From Flavobacteriales bacterium (GTDB lineage Bacteria; Bacteroidota; Bacteroidia; Flavobacteriales; Flavobacteriaceae): a DNA stretch of 11,414 bases. How positions within the stretch are numbered: position 1 is the first letter of the stretch; the number at the start of each line of letters is the position of its first letter. The stretch lies in the NCBI GenBank assembly GCA_027008965.1, contig JALVDN010000438.1, forward strand, positions 1-11,414. Direction: 5' to 3'. The notes below the pieces were generated by a model. The model had not been told where the DNA came from and did no database searches. It worked only from the letters and a program-made list of their open reading frames with translations. Both the position numbers and the translations under genes were made by a program. Positions 9,453 to 11,414 of this stretch are shown here, piece by piece.

Positions 9453-9701
9453 AATCCCCGTCAGGTGTAAAGACGTTAAAACACCGTTGCCCACGTAGAA
9501 GGGTTACCTTGGTCCTGGGTAAGATAAGGATTGCGTCTCGCCTATTGGCGCAAATGAATAGGTAGGTATTTGCATCCATACCTGCGCGGTAATTACTGCC
9601 AAAACTATTGATGCACAGATCGACCTCTGTCTAAACTGGTCGGGCTGTAAGCTGACGGCCTTAAAGGTTGCCCGTGGGACGGTGACCTCAGCCCAAAATT
9701 T
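9453..9701 (+). ncRNA. uncharacterised structured RNA candidate between tRNA-Gln and tRNA-Ser
   Basis: These 249 nt have no supported gene but strong pairing potential. A 7-bp closing helix CCGTCAG 9458-9464 / CTGACGG 9652-9658 encloses GGTGT/ACACC, TTACC/GGTAA, GCC-TATT-GGC, AGGTAT/ATACCT and CGACC/GGTCG. A G+C-rich tail with GGGCT/AGCCC follows up to 9695. The composition is more GC-rich than the phage genes, as for the other RNA genes here. I could not match it to tRNA, 4.5S, 6S, RNase P or a group I intron core. Confidence 0.45.
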
Positions 9702-9791
9702 GGAAGCGTGCCAGAGTGGTCGAATGGGGCTCCCTGCTAAGGAGTTGAGCGCTTACGCGCTCCGAAGGTTCGAATCCTTCCGCTTCCGCCA
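9702..9791 (+). tRNA. tRNA-Ser(GCT)
   Basis: Acceptor GGAAGCG/CGCTTCC, G73, CCA. Loop CTGCTAA gives GCT (AGC/AGT). Class II variable arm GAGCGC/GCGCTC; 90 nt. Confidence 0.94.
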
Positions 9792-9810
9792 TATCAACAA
9801 ATATATTAAT

Positions 9811-9914
9811 CGGAGTGTAGCTCAGCCTGGTAGAGCACGCCGTTTTAAACCCTTTCACCGAGAGGTTTTAAAGGGGCGGTGTGGTCGGGGGTTCAAATCC
9901 CTCCACTCCGACCA
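9811..9914 (+). tRNA. tRNA-Pro-type with 27-nt insertion in the anticodon loop
   Basis: Acceptor CGGAGTG/CACTCCG, A73, CCA, D arm GCTC-AGCCTGGTA-GAGC and T arm GGGGG-TTCAAAT-CCCTC are regular; C1:G72 and A73 are proline marks. The anticodon stem CGCCG 9838-9842 / CGGTG 9877-9881 encloses 34 nt instead of 7. The extra sequence folds as TTTAAACC 9844-9851 / GGTTTTAAA 9864-9872. Removing 27 nt in two possible registers leaves TTTGGGG (anticodon TGG) or TTAGGGG (AGG), both Pro. Confidence 0.7.
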
Positions 9915-9954
9915 ATTTCATAAATCCCTTGCAATAGCAGGAATTTTTATTTGA

Positions 9955-10038
9955 CATTCCAAAATAATAAGGAAAAATAATGCGAAGATTGTTATTTCGT
10001 CAACATGGCGTATTGGTAAAGACAGAACACCAGAATGA
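9955..10038 (+). pseudogene. N-terminal remnant of a second HAD_SAK_2-type phosphatase
   Basis: In the frame ending at TGA 10036-10038, residues NNAKIVISSTWRIGKDRTPE can be read. 'KIVISSTWR' is the motif II strand of HAD_SAK-type phosphatases and aligns with NAKTVFSTHWS of the gene at 2341. The frame has no usable start: the ATG at 9980, behind AAGGA (9969-9973), is in another frame and gives a 20-residue dead-end peptide. Motif I (DxDG) is missing. A one-base shift at GAATGA (10033-10038) would join it to the ORF at 10035. It is most simply a truncated, frameshifted gene. Confidence 0.7.
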
Positions 10039-10298
10039 TTAGACGTGTATTCAAAGAAATAAATGGATTTAATTTTCCTATCATTGATAAAACGCTATCA
10101 TTAGATGATAAGTGCCGTGGTGAAGAAATAAAACATTGGCTTGAAAACAATAAGCATGTTGAACGGTTTGTTATCATTGATGATGATTCGGACATGCTTG
10201 AAGAACAAAGGATATTTTTTGTAAAAACTACTCCTGAATTTGGGTTGACAAAACCAGAAATTTTAAGTATCATTAACATTCTTAACAAAACAAGGTGA
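10035..10298 (+). CDS. C-terminal half of a HAD_SAK_2-type phosphatase (probably non-functional fragment)
   Basis: The 87-residue frame reads MIRRVFKEINGFNFPIIDKT, then CRGEEIKHWLENNKHVERFV and IIDDDSD. The block 'RGEEIKHWLENNKHVERFVIIDDD' aligns with RANEIVWWLEQHPEVENFIAVDDD of the HAD protein at 2341, so the two are paralogues; the acidic DDD metal-site motif is present. The nucleophile motif DxDG and motif II are absent from this frame; motif II lies in the overlapping frame just upstream, joined by an ATGA stop-start. No good ribosome site precedes ATG 10035, so it would need coupling or -1 frameshifting to be made. It is followed 6 nt later by the next gene. Confidence 0.65.
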   Translation: MIRRVFKEINGFNFPIIDKTLSLDDKCRGEEIKHWLENNKHVERFVIIDDDSDMLEEQRIFFVKTTPEFGLTKPEILSIINILNKTR

Positions 10299-10304
10299 TT
10301 CAAA

Positions 10305-10505
10305 ATGGCTTCACGGTTTCTTGTTACAGGTGTTCAGCTTGGTATGATCAAAGGTATGATCGAAGCTGAAGCAAGCGAAGAAATCTCAGAGGGAATTATC
10401 GAAATCATTGATGGTATTCTCAAATACCAGTATGTAGGCAATAGCACAAATGATATTGAAAAGGATGTCGATGATGCTGTTGCAACATTGGGATTTGATG
10501 TGTAA
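10305..10505 (+). CDS. 66-residue conserved-type phage hypothetical protein
   Basis: An AAGGTGA ribosome site (10291-10297) lies 7 nt before ATG 10305. The product begins MASRFLVTGVQLGMIKGMIE and ends with KYQYVGNSTNDIEKDVDDAV. The words 'RFLVTGVQLGM' and 'YVGNSTNDI' are, from my knowledge, shared by short proteins in many large phages, without an assigned role. It is acidic and mostly helical, without Cys or membrane segment. It lies between the HAD remnant and tRNA-Met. Confidence 0.82.
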   Translation: MASRFLVTGVQLGMIKGMIEAEASEEISEGIIEIIDGILKYQYVGNSTNDIEKDVDDAVATLGFDV

Positions 10506-10512
10506 ATAATTT

Positions 10513-10589
10513 GGGCCTATAGCTCAATTGGTTAGAGCAGCAAGCTCATAACTTGTTGGTTCTAGGTTCAAATCCTAGTGGGCCCACCA
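10513..10589 (+). tRNA. tRNA-Met(CAT), elongator type
   Basis: Acceptor GGGCCTA/TGGGCCC fully paired, A73, CCA. D arm GCTCAATTGGTTAGAGC is very like E. coli elongator tRNA-Met; stem GCAAG/CTTGT with loop CTCATAA gives CAT. 77 nt. Confidence 0.88.
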
Positions 10590-10597
10590 TTTGTTAT

Positions 10598-10674
10598 TGC
10601 GGGGATGGAGAAAAAGTGTCTCATCGGTCTCATAAGCCGGATAACACCTGCGGCAGTAGCAGGCCCCGCTACCA
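10598..10674 (+). tRNA. tRNA-Met-type (CAT), initiator-like, unusual T loop
   Basis: Acceptor TGCGGGG/CCCCGCT differs from E. coli tRNA-fMet (CGCGGGG/CCCCGCA) only at 1 and 72, which form a T-T mismatch; A73 and CCA follow. Loop CTCATAA gives CAT. The T stem CCTGC/GCAGG is fine, but its loop is GGCAGTA, lacking the TTC needed for the normal elbow. Second such gene after 6635. Confidence 0.7.
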
Positions 10675-10682
10675 AATTCAAT

Positions 10683-10756
10683 GCCCAGGCCAAATGGATG
10701 GATCTCCGGCTACGAACTGGATGAGCGTGTAGGCTCGAGTCCTACCCTGGGTGCCA
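10683..10756 (+). tRNA. tRNA-Arg(ACG), copy 2
   Basis: Acceptor GCCCAGG/CCTGGGT (G1:U72), G73, CCA. Loop CTACGAA on TCCGG/CTGGA gives ACG. Its sequence differs from copy 1 at 6517, so it is not a recent duplicate. The D region is atypical. Confidence 0.8.
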
Positions 10757-10763
10757 TAATTAT

Positions 10764-10840
10764 AGTGGTGAATGCGAGTTGGCTGAGCAGATCGCCTCAT
10801 AAGCGATTGGTTATGGGTTCGAGTCCCATCACCACTACCA
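10764..10840 (+). tRNA. tRNA (CAT), probably Ile2 or Met
   Basis: Acceptor AGTGGTG/CACCACT fully paired, A73, CCA. Stem ATCGC/GCGAT with loop CTCATAA gives CAT; the GCGATTGG context resembles E. coli tRNA-Ile2, whose C34 is converted to lysidine by TilS to read ATA. Ile2 versus Met cannot be settled by anticodon alone. Confidence 0.8.
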
Positions 10841-10842
10841 AT

Positions 10843-10919
10843 ATCCCCGTAGCTCAGTTGAATAGAGCATCCCCCTCCTAAGGGGAAGGTCATAGGTTTG
10901 AATCCTATCGGGGATGCCA
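10843..10919 (+). tRNA. tRNA-Arg(CCT)
   Basis: Acceptor ATCCCCG/CGGGGAT, G73, CCA. Loop CTCCTAA on TCCCC/GGGGA gives CCT (AGG). It starts 2 nt after the preceding tRNA; 77 nt. Confidence 0.92.
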
Positions 10920-10921
10920 TT

Positions 10922-10998
10922 GCCCCTGTAGCTCATCTGGATAGAGCATCGGACTTCTAATCCGAGGGTAGTAGGTTCGAATCCTGCCAGGGGCGCCA
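10922..10998 (+). tRNA. tRNA-Arg(TCT)
   Basis: Acceptor GCCCCTG/CAGGGGC, G73, CCA. Loop CTTCTAA on TCGGA/TCCGA gives TCT (AGA), the Arg codon favoured by AT-rich phages. Last tRNA of the array in this window. Confidence 0.94.
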
Positions 10999-11022
10999 AT
11001 TTATTACAAACCAGAGGTACTT

Positions 11023-11199
11023 ATGAAAGTTTCTGAACTTATTGAACATCTAAACAAGTTTGATCCAGATTTGGAAGTTGTTATTTTTGCATCTGGTGAA
11101 AATTACCCAATTCTTGCCCTACAAGATTTGCGCAAAGATTTCAACATCGATGCAGTGGAATTGGGTGGTGGTTGGAAAGAAATAGATTACGGTGTATAA
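11023..11199 (+). CDS. 58-residue conserved-type phage hypothetical protein
   Basis: Ribosome site AGAGG (11013-11017) precedes ATG 11023. The product begins MKVSELIEHLNKFDPDLEVV and contains a Gly-rich ELGGGWKEIDYGV end. The opening 'MKVsELIe.L.kfdPdlEVvi' is typical of a widespread short phage protein of unknown function that I recognise only as a pattern. Small, acidic, probably a single alpha/beta domain. It ends 2 nt before the next start, so the two genes are co-translated. Confidence 0.8.
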   Translation: MKVSELIEHLNKFDPDLEVVIFASGENYPILALQDLRKDFNIDAVELGGGWKEIDYGV

Positions 11200-11201
11200 C
11201 C

Positions 11202-11414
11202 ATGGCTAAAAAGTATTTAAATATTCGTGAAAAAAATAACATTTCACTTTATGATCTTGGGGGTCGTGTAGTAGATGTAATTGATAAATTGCAATCTTAC
11301 GTTCTTGATTATGGTGAAGATACCATTCTCACAATTGAAGAAGATCCATATTCTGATGTTCCTCATATTGAAATTTCTTGGTTGCGAAAAGAAACAGATG
11401 AAGAACGTGAAAAG
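11202..11414 (+). CDS. phage hypothetical protein, 3' truncated by the window
   Basis: ATG 11202 opens a frame of 71 codons that runs off the window. The product begins MAKKYLNIREKNNISLYDLG and contains TILTIEEDPYSDVPHIEISW and RKETDEEREK. The 'dPYsDv..iei.w.R.ETDeEre' block is known to me from small phage proteins without assigned function. Ribosome-site support is weak, consistent with coupling to the gene ending at 11199. Confidence 0.75.
   Translation, partial: MAKKYLNIREKNNISLYDLGGRVVDVIDKLQSYVLDYGEDTILTIEEDPYSDVPHIEISWLRKETDEEREK

Overview
The window looks like part of a large tailed-phage genome (Caudoviricetes) infecting a Gram-negative host. The evidence is short, densely packed, AT-rich genes that overlap by ATGA or TAATG junctions, a T4-gp1-type deoxynucleoside monophosphate kinase, many small phage-type hypothetical proteins, and a very large tRNA array with encoded CCA ends. 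Coding sense is on the + strand throughout. I cannot name the phage or host from sequence alone.

Layout. Positions 1-2859 hold a tight operon: the C-terminal end of a NUMOD/HNH-type homing-endonuclease-like protein, a von Willebrand factor A protein, two small unknowns, the dNMP kinase, a four-CxxC zinc-binding protein and a HAD-like phosphatase. Positions 2860-3300 contain two almost identical sigma70-type promoters, a 54-residue ORF and an intrinsic terminator. Positions 3302-3964 are mostly non-coding and rich in perfect inverted repeats, with one 38-residue basic ORF. From 3965 to 10998 there is an RNA-gene island: 36 tRNA or tRNA-like genes (19 amino acids by anticodon, no valine tRNA found), a one-piece tmRNA (7619-7952, tag ANDAIYDQAVAA) and a compact RNase P RNA (8090-8284). 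Small phage genes are interspersed (4773-5278, 5641-6092, 10035-10505). A promoter plus structured leader precedes a secreted collagen-like, His/Asp-rich protein (8515-9369). After 10998 two more small phage genes follow, the last running off the window.

How the parts fit. The most striking feature is that the phage carries a nearly complete tRNA set together with the two universal tRNA-associated stable RNAs: RNase P RNA, which matures tRNA 5' ends, and tmRNA, which rescues stalled ribosomes and tags the products. The RNase P RNA is recognisable by its P4 helix with the universally conserved bulged U and by the AGATGAATG and ACAGAAnCC blocks, yet it is only about 195 nt, roughly half of E. 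coli M1. A working hypothesis is a self-contained phage module that processes and maintains its own translation RNAs.

Several tRNAs are structurally aberrant: a 27-nt insertion in the anticodon loop of a proline-type tRNA, a hairpin insertion in the D region of a tRNA-like gene, long variable arms on tRNAs with Lys, Glu, Ile and Pro anticodons, a tyrosine tRNA lacking a normal D arm, and two CAT tRNAs with a 1:72 mismatch. They may be adapted (for example to resist tRNA-cleaving host defences), need unusual processing, or be decaying. All functional statements are inferred from sequence reading only.
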